A stretch of 64,000 bases of DNA from ZC4RG20 sp036381515. GTDB lineage: Bacteria; Pseudomonadota; Gammaproteobacteria; Steroidobacterales; Rariloculaceae. Location: the NCBI GenBank assembly GCA_036381515.1, contig DASVCR010000029.1, positions 4,335 through 68,334 of the forward strand, written 5' to 3'. The notes beneath the pieces are model-generated. The model saw only the letters and a program-made list of their open reading frames with translations. It ran no database searches and was not told the origin of the DNA. The translations under genes and the position numbers were made by a program. Shown here in pieces: positions 16,974-24,486 of this stretch. The first letter of the stretch is position 1. Each line of letters begins with the position of its first letter.

Positions 16974-17495
16974 CTAGCGCTCCTCGTCGCCGTCGCCTTC
17001 CGCTTCGTCGTCGCGCCCGCTGTCGTCGTCCGCTTCGTCCGGAAGCTCGACCTCCTCGACGTCGACGGCGTCGCCGCGCCCCCTCTGCTCGGCGACGCGC
17101 TTGATCTCGGCGACCTCCGCCTGGGTGACCGGATGAAACTCCCCGAGCCGGCACGTGAAGCCGGGTCCGAAGCCGGTGAGCTCGAGCACGGTGATCGTCG
17201 TATCGTCGCAGAGCTGAGCCGTGCGGCGCTCGTACGTGAAGCGCTTCTCGCGTCCGAGGTTCGGGCAGCGCTGCGGCAGGTAGTTCGCGTACGCCTCGCC
17301 CTGGCCGCGCATATGAAAGATGATCGTGTTGTCGTCGACGACTTCCGTGCGATCGATGCGCGACGCGATGATGCAGTCTTGCGGCGTGCGGTCCAATACC
17401 GCGTCGTCGGCTGCGTCGTTGCCGTTCTGGGCCAGGACGGGCAGTGCCGAAAGGACCGCGGCGGGGATCACGGCCGTGCGGAAGGAGCCGAGCAT
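16974..17495 (-). CDS. DUF6491 family exported protein
   Basis: A 173-residue protein with an N-terminal signal peptide (MLGSFRTAVIPAAVLSALPVLAQ), started at 17495 after a GAGGAGG site. The body matches the DUF6491 pattern: CIIASRIDRTEVVDDNTIIF, then YANYLPQRCPNL, RRTAQLCDDTTITVLE and CRLGEFHPVT, with four Cys likely to form disulfides in the periplasm. The tail is strongly acidic (DEADDDSGRDDEAEGDGDEE). The function is unknown; the family is common in gammaproteobacteria such as Xanthomonadales and relatives. It is convergent with the cbb3 operon. Confidence 0.75.
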   Translation of the reverse strand: MLGSFRTAVIPAAVLSALPVLAQNGNDAADDAVLDRTPQDCIIASRIDRTEVVDDNTIIFHMRGQGEAYANYLPQRCPNLGREKRFTYERRTAQLCDDTTITVLELTGFGPGFTCRLGEFHPVTQAEVAEIKRVAEQRGRGDAVDVEEVELPDEADDDSGRDDEAEGDGDEER

Positions 17496-17654
17496 GACGT
17501 CACCTCCTCGAGCCTCGGTGCGGGAGCCGGGCGTTCCCACTTTATAGCACAGCTGCGGCGGCGGGCCGCGGCCGTAACGGTTTTCGCTACTTTGACCGCG
17601 CGACCGGCGGACGGATACTTTTGCACTTCGCAATCTCACCAGGGGAGGAGTGTG

Positions 17655-18164
17655 ATGAGCACGATGACCAGCCTGCCCGGGCGTCGCGCGGCGCGCTCCG
17701 CGTACGCGCCGAAAGCCCTCTCCGCCGCCGCGGTCGCCGTCCTGCTGCTCGGGGCGCCGACGCTCGCGCAGGAAAGCGGCGCGAAGGGCCCGTCGTTCAC
17801 GCCGCTCGTGTCGATCAAGGAGCTGATGGAGAAGACGATCACGCCGGCCACGAACACGCTGTGGAACGCGATCGACCCGCCGACCGAGGACGCGCAGTGG
17901 GTTGCGCTCGAGGAGGCGGCCGTCACGCTGCTCGTCGCCTCGAGCGTCGTCGCGCAGGGCGGCACGGGTCCGATGGACAACGAGTGGGCCCGCGAGCCCG
18001 GCTGGCAGGCCTATAACCAGGTGATGATCGACGCCGGACGTAAGGCGCTCGAGGCGGTCCGCAACCGCGACCACGATGCGCTGCTCGAGGCCGGCGACGT
18101 GCTGTATCCGCCGTGCGAGGGCTGCCACCAGCAGTACAATCCGGGCGTGATCAACGCGCAGTAG
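17655..18164 (+). CDS. Class II-like cytochrome c, periplasmic
   Basis: A 169-residue exported protein. The ATG at 17655 follows AGGGGAGGAG and gives a signal peptide with a long n-region, cleaved near ALAQES. The mature part is mainly helical and has a single heme-binding CEGCH close to the C-terminus (PPCEGCHQQYNPG), the placement seen in cytochrome c' and related four-helix c-type cytochromes. It probably shuttles or senses electrons or gases in the periplasm. It is divergent from the DUF6491 gene. No partner enzyme adjoins it. Confidence 0.8.
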   Translation: MSTMTSLPGRRAARSAYAPKALSAAAVAVLLLGAPTLAQESGAKGPSFTPLVSIKELMEKTITPATNTLWNAIDPPTEDAQWVALEEAAVTLLVASSVVAQGGTGPMDNEWAREPGWQAYNQVMIDAGRKALEAVRNRDHDALLEAGDVLYPPCEGCHQQYNPGVINAQ

Positions 18165-18257
18165 CGCGCGGGCGCGAACGCGTTCGCAGACACGAGGGCC
18201 GGCGCGGACCTAACGTCGTCGCCGGCGGTCGGGCCGTTCCGGCGTGAGGTGGCGCGG

Positions 18258-19052
18258 ATGGATCGTCTCGCGGGGTTGTTCGTCGGGCTTCTGCTCCTCT
18301 CGGCGTTCTTCTGGATCGTCGAGTCGCTGTTCGCCGCGAACCCTGCACAGCCGCGGCTCCACCGCCGGCGCGGCTTCGCGACCGACGTGGCGTACTGGTT
18401 CGCGACGCCGCTCGTCACGAGGTCGATCTCGCAGATCGGTCTCGCGCTGGTCCTCGTGCTGATCTACCGCGAGCGCCCGGCGGAGATCCGCGAAATGCTG
18501 GTCGCGCGGAGCACGGGCCTCGCGAGCCAGCCGCTCCCGCTGCAGGCGATCGAGATCCTCGTCATCGGCGACTTCATTGCGTACTGGATGCATCGCGCGT
18601 TCCACGGCCGCGCGTTGTGGAAGTTCCACGCGATCCATCATTGCTCGAAGGATCTCGACTGGCTGTCGTCGGTGCGGCTGCATCCGGTGAACGACTGGCT
18701 GACGCGCTGGGTGCAGGCGTCGGCGCTCGTGCTGCTCGGCTTCAGTCCGCTCGCGGTCGCCGCGTACGTGCCGTTCCTGACGTTATACGCGATCTTCCTG
18801 CACGCGAACGTGTCGTGGGGCTTCGGTCCGCTCGGCAAGCTCGTCGCGAGCCCGCGATTCCACCGCTGGCACCACACGTCGGAGGACGAGGGGCTCGACA
18901 AAAACTTCGCGGGGCTCTTCCCGTTCTTCGACGTCTGGTTCGGCACGTACTACATGCCGAAGGAGCGCGTGCCGACCCGCTTCGGGATCCGCAACGACGA
19001 CGTGCCGGAAGGGTTCCTCGGTCAGCTCGCGTATCCGTTCCGCGCGGCGTGA
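18258..19052 (+). CDS. Sterol desaturase/fatty acid hydroxylase family protein
   Basis: A 264-residue membrane-bound di-iron hydroxylase. The ATG at 18258 lies eight bases after GAGG; a GTG nine bases earlier is possible. The three His clusters that hold the diiron centre are present: HRAFH, HAIHH and HRWHH. Four hydrophobic segments surround them. Members hydroxylate or desaturate lipids, sterols or carotenoids using O2. No lipid gene is nearby, so the substrate stays open. Confidence 0.88.
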   Translation: MDRLAGLFVGLLLLSAFFWIVESLFAANPAQPRLHRRRGFATDVAYWFATPLVTRSISQIGLALVLVLIYRERPAEIREMLVARSTGLASQPLPLQAIEILVIGDFIAYWMHRAFHGRALWKFHAIHHCSKDLDWLSSVRLHPVNDWLTRWVQASALVLLGFSPLAVAAYVPFLTLYAIFLHANVSWGFGPLGKLVASPRFHRWHHTSEDEGLDKNFAGLFPFFDVWFGTYYMPKERVPTRFGIRNDDVPEGFLGQLAYPFRAA

Positions 19053-19092
19053 GCGGGGCGGGGGAGTGCCGCGCTCACGCCGCGCTCGCGTG

Positions 19093-20319
19093 CTATACGA
19101 AGTCTTCCGGGTCCACGACGAACGAAATCCTGTTGCGCACGCCGGGAACCGCGACCGGCTTGCCGTTGACGATCCGCGGCTTGTACTTGAATTTGGCGAC
19201 GGCGTCGAGCGCGGCCTGCTCGAACACGGGATCGCTCGACTCCACGATGAACGGATCCTCGACCGATCCCTCCTCGTTCACCGTGAACTCGACGATCACA
19301 TAGCCCTCGAGCCCGATCTCGGCGGCTTCCAATGGATATTTCGGCGCGATCTTCACGATCGGCAGGTACTCTTCCACCTGCGCGAGCGCGGCGTTGGTCG
19401 CACTCAGCCACCCAACGGCGACGGGCAGCGCGATCGCGGCGAGCCCGCCGAGATTCAAGAGCAGCTTCTTGTGCATTCCGAGCTCTTTCATGGCTTGACT
19501 CCTCATCACGGCCGTGATGCGACCTTTCAGGTCGACGCCGCCGACGCCCGCCGCGCATTTGAGCGGCGACGCGACGCGGAGCTCGGCGACGCCGAGGATC
19601 GCTTCGGCGTACGTGCGCCGGTCGTGCCCGGCCGCGACGACGGCCTCGTCGCACGCGCGCTCGCGCTCCTCGACGAGCCGCGCCCCGATCCACCACACGA
19701 GCGGGTGGAACCAGAAGAGCGCCTCGACGAGCATGTGCAGCGCGCCCGTCAGGTTGTCGCGGCGCCGCCAATGGCAGAGCTCGTGCGCGATCACGGCGTC
19801 GAGCTGCACCGGGGACAGGCGCGCCTCGACGTCCGTCGGCAAGAGCAGCACCGGGCGTGTGATCCCGACGAGCGCCGGCTCGATCCGTGCGTCGCAGTAG
19901 CGGACCGGCAGCGCGACGCCCGGCGCGACTCGTGCGGGCGACGCGCCGTCGACGAGCGCGGCGAGCCGCCGCACGCGGCGCGCGGACTGGAGCAGAACGA
20001 GCATCGCGCCGGCGATCCAGATCGCGGCGAGCGCGACCGCGATCGCGCGCGGGAAGCTTTCGGCCGCGACCGGCGCCGCGAGGCGCTCGAGCGGGATCGG
20101 CCCGGCGGTGATCACGAGCATCGGCCGCTCGAAGGCGGGCGCGAGCGCGGCACCGAGCGCCGCGAGCGCGGCGAACGGCACGAGGAATTTCAGCGACGCG
20201 GCGAGCCAGAGCGCGTACCGAAGCCGCGCGGCGTCGTTGCGCAGCATTCGGACGGCGAGCGCGACGGCCAACGCGAACACGGTCGACTGCCACAGATGAT
20301 TCACCAGGCTTGCGATCAT
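19093..20319 (-). CDS. BlaR1-like M56 metallopeptidase with TonB-type C-terminus
   Basis: A 408-residue membrane protein. Residues 1-100 contain membrane spans, and a zinc-protease domain with HELCHWRRRDN (HExxH) and the downstream ERERACDEAVV Glu site follows, as in BlaR1/MecR1. Another hydrophobic segment comes near residue 305 (LLLNLGGLAAIALPVAVGWL). Instead of a penicillin-binding sensor, the C-terminal 85 residues form a TonB-type C-terminal fold (KIAPKYPLEAAEIGLEGYVIVEFTVNEEG). It starts 4 bp after the BlaI-like repressor gene, so the two are one operon, and it would inactivate that repressor on sensing a periplasmic signal. Confidence 0.87.
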   Translation of the reverse strand: MIASLVNHLWQSTVFALAVALAVRMLRNDAARLRYALWLAASLKFLVPFAALAALGAALAPAFERPMLVITAGPIPLERLAAPVAAESFPRAIAVALAAIWIAGAMLVLLQSARRVRRLAALVDGASPARVAPGVALPVRYCDARIEPALVGITRPVLLLPTDVEARLSPVQLDAVIAHELCHWRRRDNLTGALHMLVEALFWFHPLVWWIGARLVEERERACDEAVVAAGHDRRTYAEAILGVAELRVASPLKCAAGVGGVDLKGRITAVMRSQAMKELGMHKKLLLNLGGLAAIALPVAVGWLSATNAALAQVEEYLPIVKIAPKYPLEAAEIGLEGYVIVEFTVNEEGSVEDPFIVESSDPVFEQAALDAVAKFKYKPRIVNGKPVAVPGVRNRISFVVDPEDFV

Positions 20320-20323
20320 CGCG

Positions 20324-20719
20324 TCACTCCTTCTTGCCGAGCTCCTCGAGCGCGCGGCGCGCTTCCTCGATGTCGTCGAGCGTCAGGCGGCCGGTCTCGA
20401 TCAGGTGCGAGATCAGAGGCTGCGGACGGCCGCCGAAGAGGCCGAGGAGCTCGTCGACGATCGGGCGGCGGGCCGCGTCGGGCGACACGAGCGCCTCGAA
20501 GATGTGCGCGTTGCCGACCTTCTTCTTGCGGTGGACCGCACCCTTCGCCTCGAGGCGGTAAAGGATCGTTTGCACGGTCGTGTAGGCCGGCCGGCGCTTC
20601 TCCGGATAGTGCTCCTGCACCTCGCGCACCGACGACGGTCCGAGCGTCCAGAGCGCGTCCATGACCTCGAGCTCGAGGCGGCTCAGCCGGGGCGGCCCGG
20701 GCTTCTTTTTACTACGCAT
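20324..20719 (-). CDS. BlaI/MecI/CopY family repressor
   Basis: A 131-residue winged-helix repressor. RLSRLELEVMDALWTLGPSSVREVQE and AYTTVQTILYRLEAKGAV are the standard N-terminal DNA-binding motifs of the Penicillinase_R family, and the C-terminal helices (LIETGRLTLDDIEEARRALEEL) form the dimer. It is cleaved or released by the partner M56 peptidase encoded immediately downstream. Dyads covering its start point to autoregulation. No beta-lactamase gene is present, so the regulated process is not known. Confidence 0.92.
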   Translation of the reverse strand: MRSKKKPGPPRLSRLELEVMDALWTLGPSSVREVQEHYPEKRRPAYTTVQTILYRLEAKGAVHRKKKVGNAHIFEALVSPDAARRPIVDELLGLFGGRPQPLISHLIETGRLTLDDIEEARRALEELGKKE

Positions 20720-20733
20720 GTCGTAGAATCTAC
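20712..20733. promoter_or_regulatory. Putative BlaI-type operator dyads
   Basis: Two overlapping dyads cover the start of the repressor gene: CTACG-N5-CGTAG (20712-20726) and GTAGA-A-TCTAC (20723-20733). BlaI-family repressors bind TACA/TGTA-like dyads in this position. The second dyad abuts a TATAGT-like -10 element on the minus strand. Autoregulation is inferred. Confidence 0.45.
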
Positions 20734-20827
20734 TATAATCGTATCGGACGGGCAAGGGCCCTCGGCGCGGACGTCGAGCCGGGTATGATCGGCGACGGCG
20801 ATCGGTCGTCGCCGGAGGGCTCCTGGA

Positions 20828-21850
20828 TTGAACGCAACGCCGCTCGTGTCGGTCGTAATGCCCGCGTTCGACGCGGCGACGACGATCGGTCGTGCCGTTC
20901 GCTCCGTGCTCGCGCAGACGCTGCGCGACTTCGAGCTGATCGTCGTCGACGACGGCTCGACGGACGCGACGGCGGCGGAGGCACGGGCGGCGGCGAACGG
21001 CGATCCGCGCGTGCGCGTGCTCGCGCTCCCGCACGGCGGGATCGTCCGCGCGTTGAACGCCGGGATCGCGGCGGCACGCGGCGCGCTGATCGCCCGCATG
21101 GACGCGGACGACGAGATGCGTCCGCGCCGCCTCGAGGCGCAGGTCGAGCTGCTCGCGCGGCGTCCCGACGTCGGCGTCGTCGGCTGTCTCGTCGAGTTCG
21201 GCGGCGATCGCGACGACGCGCCGGGCTACGCGCTCCACGTCGACTGGCTGAACTCGCTGCGCGAGCCCGACGAGATCGCGCTTTACCGCTTCGTCGAAGC
21301 GCCGCTCGCGCATCCGAGCGTCACGTTCCGCCGCGTCCTCGTCGACCGGCACGGGGGCTACGTCGAGTCGGACGAGCCGGAGGACTACGAGCTGTGGCTG
21401 CGCTGGATGGACGCGGGCGTCCGGTTCGCGAAGGTGCCCGAGGTGCTGCTCCGCTGGAACGATTCGCCGACCCGCATGTCGCGCACGTCCGCGCGGTACG
21501 CGCGCGAGGCGTTCTACGCATGCAAGAGCCGCTATCTCGCGCGTTTCGTGCGCCGGCACTTAGGGCCGCGGCGCGGCGTGTGGCTCTGGGGCGCGGGCCG
21601 CAAGACGCGAAAGCGCTTCGCCGCGCTCGAGCGCGCCGGCATCGAGCTTGCGGGCTACATCGACATCGACGCGGCGAAGATCGGCCGGCGGATCGCGGGC
21701 CGCCCCGTGCGTTCGCCCGGCGACCTGCCTCCGCCCGACGAGGCCTTCGTGATCGGCGGCGTCGGTGTCCGCGGCGCGCGCGAGGAAATCCGCGCGCGCC
21801 TCGAGGCACGAGGGTTCAGGCTGGGCACGGACTACGTGCCGGCCGCGTGA
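20828..21850 (+). CDS. Family 2 glycosyltransferase with C-terminal Rossmann-like domain
   Basis: A 340-residue protein, started at a TTG at 20828 because no ATG precedes the first beta-strand (PLVSVVMPAFDAATTIGRAV) and a GGAGG lies about ten bases upstream. The GT-A fold shows VVDDGSTD and the metal-binding ARMDADDEM (DxD-like), followed by EDYELWLRWMDAG with the acceptor-base acid. After residue 235 there is a separate segment, GVWLWGAGRKTRKRFAALE, that looks like a nucleotide-sugar-binding fold. It probably adds a sugar to a surface polysaccharide, but no polysaccharide locus is adjacent. It is divergent from the BlaI-like gene. Confidence 0.87.
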   Translation: MNATPLVSVVMPAFDAATTIGRAVRSVLAQTLRDFELIVVDDGSTDATAAEARAAANGDPRVRVLALPHGGIVRALNAGIAAARGALIARMDADDEMRPRRLEAQVELLARRPDVGVVGCLVEFGGDRDDAPGYALHVDWLNSLREPDEIALYRFVEAPLAHPSVTFRRVLVDRHGGYVESDEPEDYELWLRWMDAGVRFAKVPEVLLRWNDSPTRMSRTSARYAREAFYACKSRYLARFVRRHLGPRRGVWLWGAGRKTRKRFAALERAGIELAGYIDIDAAKIGRRIAGRPVRSPGDLPPPDEAFVIGGVGVRGAREEIRARLEARGFRLGTDYVPAA

Positions 21851-22297
21851 GTGCCGCGGCCGTCTGCGCGGGCGCCGTCCCCGCCGGGATCATCGCGTCG
21901 AGCAGGGGCAGGGCGGTCGACGCGTCGCCGGGCCGCGATTTGACAGTCCCGGTGCCATGGCCGAGGATAGCCGCGTGCTCGCCGAGGTGGTTTAACGGCA
22001 TGTTTTGCGAGGTTTTCCTGGAGCGTCGGATGCGCTTTTCTGCGAAAAGGGTGTCCGAGACGATTTGCCTGCGCGGCCGGCCGCGCAGCGCCGGCAGACA
22101 GCTAGGCCGAGCTTAGCCCCGGGGCGGCGACGCGGGCGCGTCCGACCGCCTCGGGGGTCTGATCCTCGGGACGGCCGACTTTCCAATTCCTTTCCAAGGC
22201 CCGCCGAGCCCGCGAACGACACGAAGAACAGGCCGAGTCGCGGCTCGGCTCGGGGGCCGTCCCTCTGCAGGAACAGCAACAGCAGGAGGGCTTGCAC
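21851..22297. other. 447-bp intergenic region with a worn family B repeat
   Basis: No credible gene is visible. At 22044-22066 the sequence GAAAAGGGTGTCCGAGACGATTT aligns with family B repeats (AAAATGGTGTCTGACACGATTT) with a few changes, so it appears to be a decayed copy. The rest is GC-rich sequence without clear dyads; the histidine-kinase ribosome site (AGGAGGG, 22283-22289) closes it. Confidence 0.5.
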
Positions 22298-23083
22298 ATG
22301 GTGGCAAGGCAGGATTCGATGCCGCGCGACAGTGAGCGCGGTTATCCGGTAGGGCATGTGTCGCTTGCCGACGAGGAGCGCCGCATCGAGGAATTTCTCG
22401 CGACGCTCGCGCACGAGCTCAGGAATCCGCTGTCGTGCTTGCGGACGGCGATGGATCTCGTCGAGGCGCTGCTGCCCGACGAGCCGAGAGCGCGCGAGCT
22501 CAAGGGGATGATTCGCCGGCAGCTGAATCATCTGTTCCGTCTCGTCGAGGACCTGTCGGATGCGTCGAGCATCCTCGAAGGGAGGGTCGTGCTGAAGACC
22601 GAGCGGCTCGACCTGCGTCAGGTCCTGTTCGACGCCGTCGAGGTCGTCGCGCCGCTGATGACGGAGCGGCAGCATCTGCTCGCCTCCCGCATGCCGGAAA
22701 GCCCGCTCTACCTGAAGGGCGACGGCATGCGGCTGACCCAGCTCGTCGTGAACCTGCTGAACAACGCGGCGAAATTCACGCCCGTCGGCGGGCGCATCGA
22801 GATCGGTCTCGACGCTCAGGACGAGCATGCGGTGATCGTCGTCCGCGACAACGGGATCGGCATCGATCCCGTGCTGCTGCCGCGGCTGTTCGATCGTCTC
22901 GTGCAGGCGCGACCGTCGGGCGCAGCCGGCATGGGGCTAGGGCTGCCGCTCGTTCGTCAGATCGCGGAGCTCCACGGCGGATCCGTGGCCGCGCGCAGCG
23001 ACGGCATCGGCAAGGGGAGCGAATTCGTCGTCCGCCTGCCGCTGCGTGATTCGCCGAAAGCGAGGCTCCGCGCGAGCCACTGA
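22298..23083 (+). CDS. Soluble sensor histidine kinase
   Basis: A 261-residue kinase without membrane spans. The ATG at 22298 is well spaced from AGGAGGG; a TTG six bases earlier is too close. The phosphoacceptor His39 lies in FLATLAHELRNPLSCLRTAM, the N box is LVVNLLNNAAKFTP, G1 is VRDNGIGIDP and G2 is GMGLGLPLVRQIAELHGG. The first 30 residues carry no recognised sensor domain. No response regulator is encoded nearby, so it is an orphan that may be part of a hybrid phosphorelay. Confidence 0.88.
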   Translation: MVARQDSMPRDSERGYPVGHVSLADEERRIEEFLATLAHELRNPLSCLRTAMDLVEALLPDEPRARELKGMIRRQLNHLFRLVEDLSDASSILEGRVVLKTERLDLRQVLFDAVEVVAPLMTERQHLLASRMPESPLYLKGDGMRLTQLVVNLLNNAAKFTPVGGRIEIGLDAQDEHAVIVVRDNGIGIDPVLLPRLFDRLVQARPSGAAGMGLGLPLVRQIAELHGGSVAARSDGIGKGSEFVVRLPLRDSPKARLRASH

Positions 23084-23102
23084 GCGCCGGCGGCGCGCCC
23101 GG

Positions 23103-23996
23103 TCAGGTCGGGCGCGCTCCGGCGCCGCGCGCCTCCGGCCGGCGCGCCCGCCGCGCGCGAAAGAGACGCGACGGCACGGCGACGTGGCGGCGCAGGCGTG
23201 CCGCGAGCGGCTTGCGGTGGACGACCGCGACCGAGACGCTGACCGACGCGGCGACGGCCGCGACCGACGGCCGCCATGCGACGAGCGACAGCTCGCCGGT
23301 CCGGTCCTCGACGAGCGCGGTGCAGCTCTCGACCCAGTCGCCGTCGTTGCAGTAAAGGAGGCCGTCGACGTCGGCGATCTCGGCCTTGTGGATGTGCCCG
23401 CAGACGACGCCGTCGACGCCGGCGTCCCGCGCCGCGAGCACGGTCGCGCGCTGGAAGCGCTCGACGTAGCGGCGCACGAAGCCGAAGCGCGATTTCACGT
23501 GCTGCGCGAGCGACCAGTACGGGCGGCCGGTCACGTCGTGCAGCCAGTGAACGAAACGGTTCAGCTCGAGCAGCGCGCGGCATGCATGCGCGCCGATGCG
23601 CACGCCGAGCCCTGTGCCGCGGACGACGCAGTCGAACCGGTCGCCGTGCAGCACGAGCAGCCGTCGGCCGTTCGCGGTCGTATGGATCTTCTCGGCCGCG
23701 ATCTCGATGTTGCCGAGCAGCGCGCCGGCGAAGCGGCGGATGTCATAGTCGTGATTGCCCGGAATGTAGATCACCCGAGTGCCGTCGAAGCTCTTCTGCA
23801 GGATCGTCCGCAGGACCTCGTTGTGGCTCTCGGGCCAATAGAAATCGTGACGCAGGCTCTCGAGGTCGATGATGTCGCCGACGAGATAGAGCACGTCGCA
23901 GCGCGTGCGGCGCAGGAAGTCGAGCAGCAGGGACGCGCGGCAGGAGCGCGATCCGAGATGCACGTCGGAAATCCAAACGGTTCTCTGCGCATCCAT
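23103..23996 (-). CDS. LpxH-like metallophosphoesterase (UDP-2,3-diacylglucosamine diphosphatase family)
   Basis: A 297-residue calcineurin-like hydrolase. Metal ligands appear in order: ISDVHLGS (D and H), VGDIIDLE, IPGNHDYDIRR, a His in LVLHGDRFD, and CGHIHKAEI. The core ends near residue 250; an Arg/Val-rich tail of some 45 residues follows and is not usual in LpxH. The family removes UMP from UDP-2,3-diacylglucosamine in lipid A synthesis, but many genomes hold paralogues of unknown substrate. The start is uncertain: an ATG at 24014 would add six residues. Confidence 0.85.
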   Translation of the reverse strand: MDAQRTVWISDVHLGSRSCRASLLLDFLRRTRCDVLYLVGDIIDLESLRHDFYWPESHNEVLRTILQKSFDGTRVIYIPGNHDYDIRRFAGALLGNIEIAAEKIHTTANGRRLLVLHGDRFDCVVRGTGLGVRIGAHACRALLELNRFVHWLHDVTGRPYWSLAQHVKSRFGFVRRYVERFQRATVLAARDAGVDGVVCGHIHKAEIADVDGLLYCNDGDWVESCTALVEDRTGELSLVAWRPSVAAVAASVSVSVAVVHRKPLAARLRRHVAVPSRLFRARRARRPEARGAGARPT

Positions 23997-24244
23997 GTGC
24001 GTGCAGGAGCTCATCGGCTCGGGGGCCCTCGTGTCTGGCGGGCGCGAAGAGTCTACTGACTTGCCCGCAAAGAGCGCGGACGCGCGTCCCAAATCGGCGC
24101 GCGCGATGGTACACGTCTTTGCCGCTCGAGGCAGCCCTCGATGGTTCGCCTGGCCGGGGGGCAGGGCACCAGGGCGGCCGGGGCGCGGCGTCACACGGGT
24201 CGAGATCGCACCATCAACGCGCCTGCAGGCGTCGAGATCCCACG

Positions 24245-24290
24245 ATCGAAACTGCTGGCCGCGTCGGATCGAAACTGCCGGCGGCGTCGG
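24245..24290. repeat. 23-bp direct repeat, two copies
   Basis: ATCGAAACTGCTGGCCGCG at 24245 is repeated with small changes at 24268 (ATCGAAACTGCCGGCGGCG), each unit being 23 bp. It lies in the decayed stretch between the LpxH-like and M20 peptidase genes. Confidence 0.7.
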
Positions 24291-24299
24291 GGCGGGCGT

Positions 24300-24467
24300 G
24301 CAGCGGTCGTACAGCGACCTGCATCGCCCGCTCGAGGAAGTCCTCGGGAGGCAGCGACTCGGCGGTGCTGTACAGCGGCGGGGGGGCGCGCGGAATGCGC
24401 GCATGTCGTCGGTGCTCCACGTGCCTTCGAGGCTCGGGTCGCCCCACGACGTGCGTGGCGCGGTTTG
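24300..24467 (-). pseudogene. Frameshifted remnant of an exported 'WGDPDLQGxW'-type protein
   Basis: Just past the M20 peptidase stop, the minus strand encodes TSWGDPSLEGTWSTDDMR (about 24452 to 24399). The match then shifts by one base into another frame reading IPRAPPPLYSTAESLPPEDF and LERAMQVA. Together these resemble the conserved N-terminal part of secreted proteins with the pattern WGDPDLQGxWxxDDMRGxPxxRP followed by LTDEEFAxRAxQ. The signal peptide and the rest of the gene are absent. I infer a truncated, frameshifted gene; the family has no firm function. Confidence 0.45.
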
Positions 24468-24486
24468 CGCGCCGCTTGGGCGGCGA

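Noticed and set aside
24214..24447. A 77-residue minus-strand gene
   Set aside because: It lacks a ribosome site and a normal start; its middle matches only part of a family and the preceding part lies in another frame, so it is treated as a pseudogene remnant.
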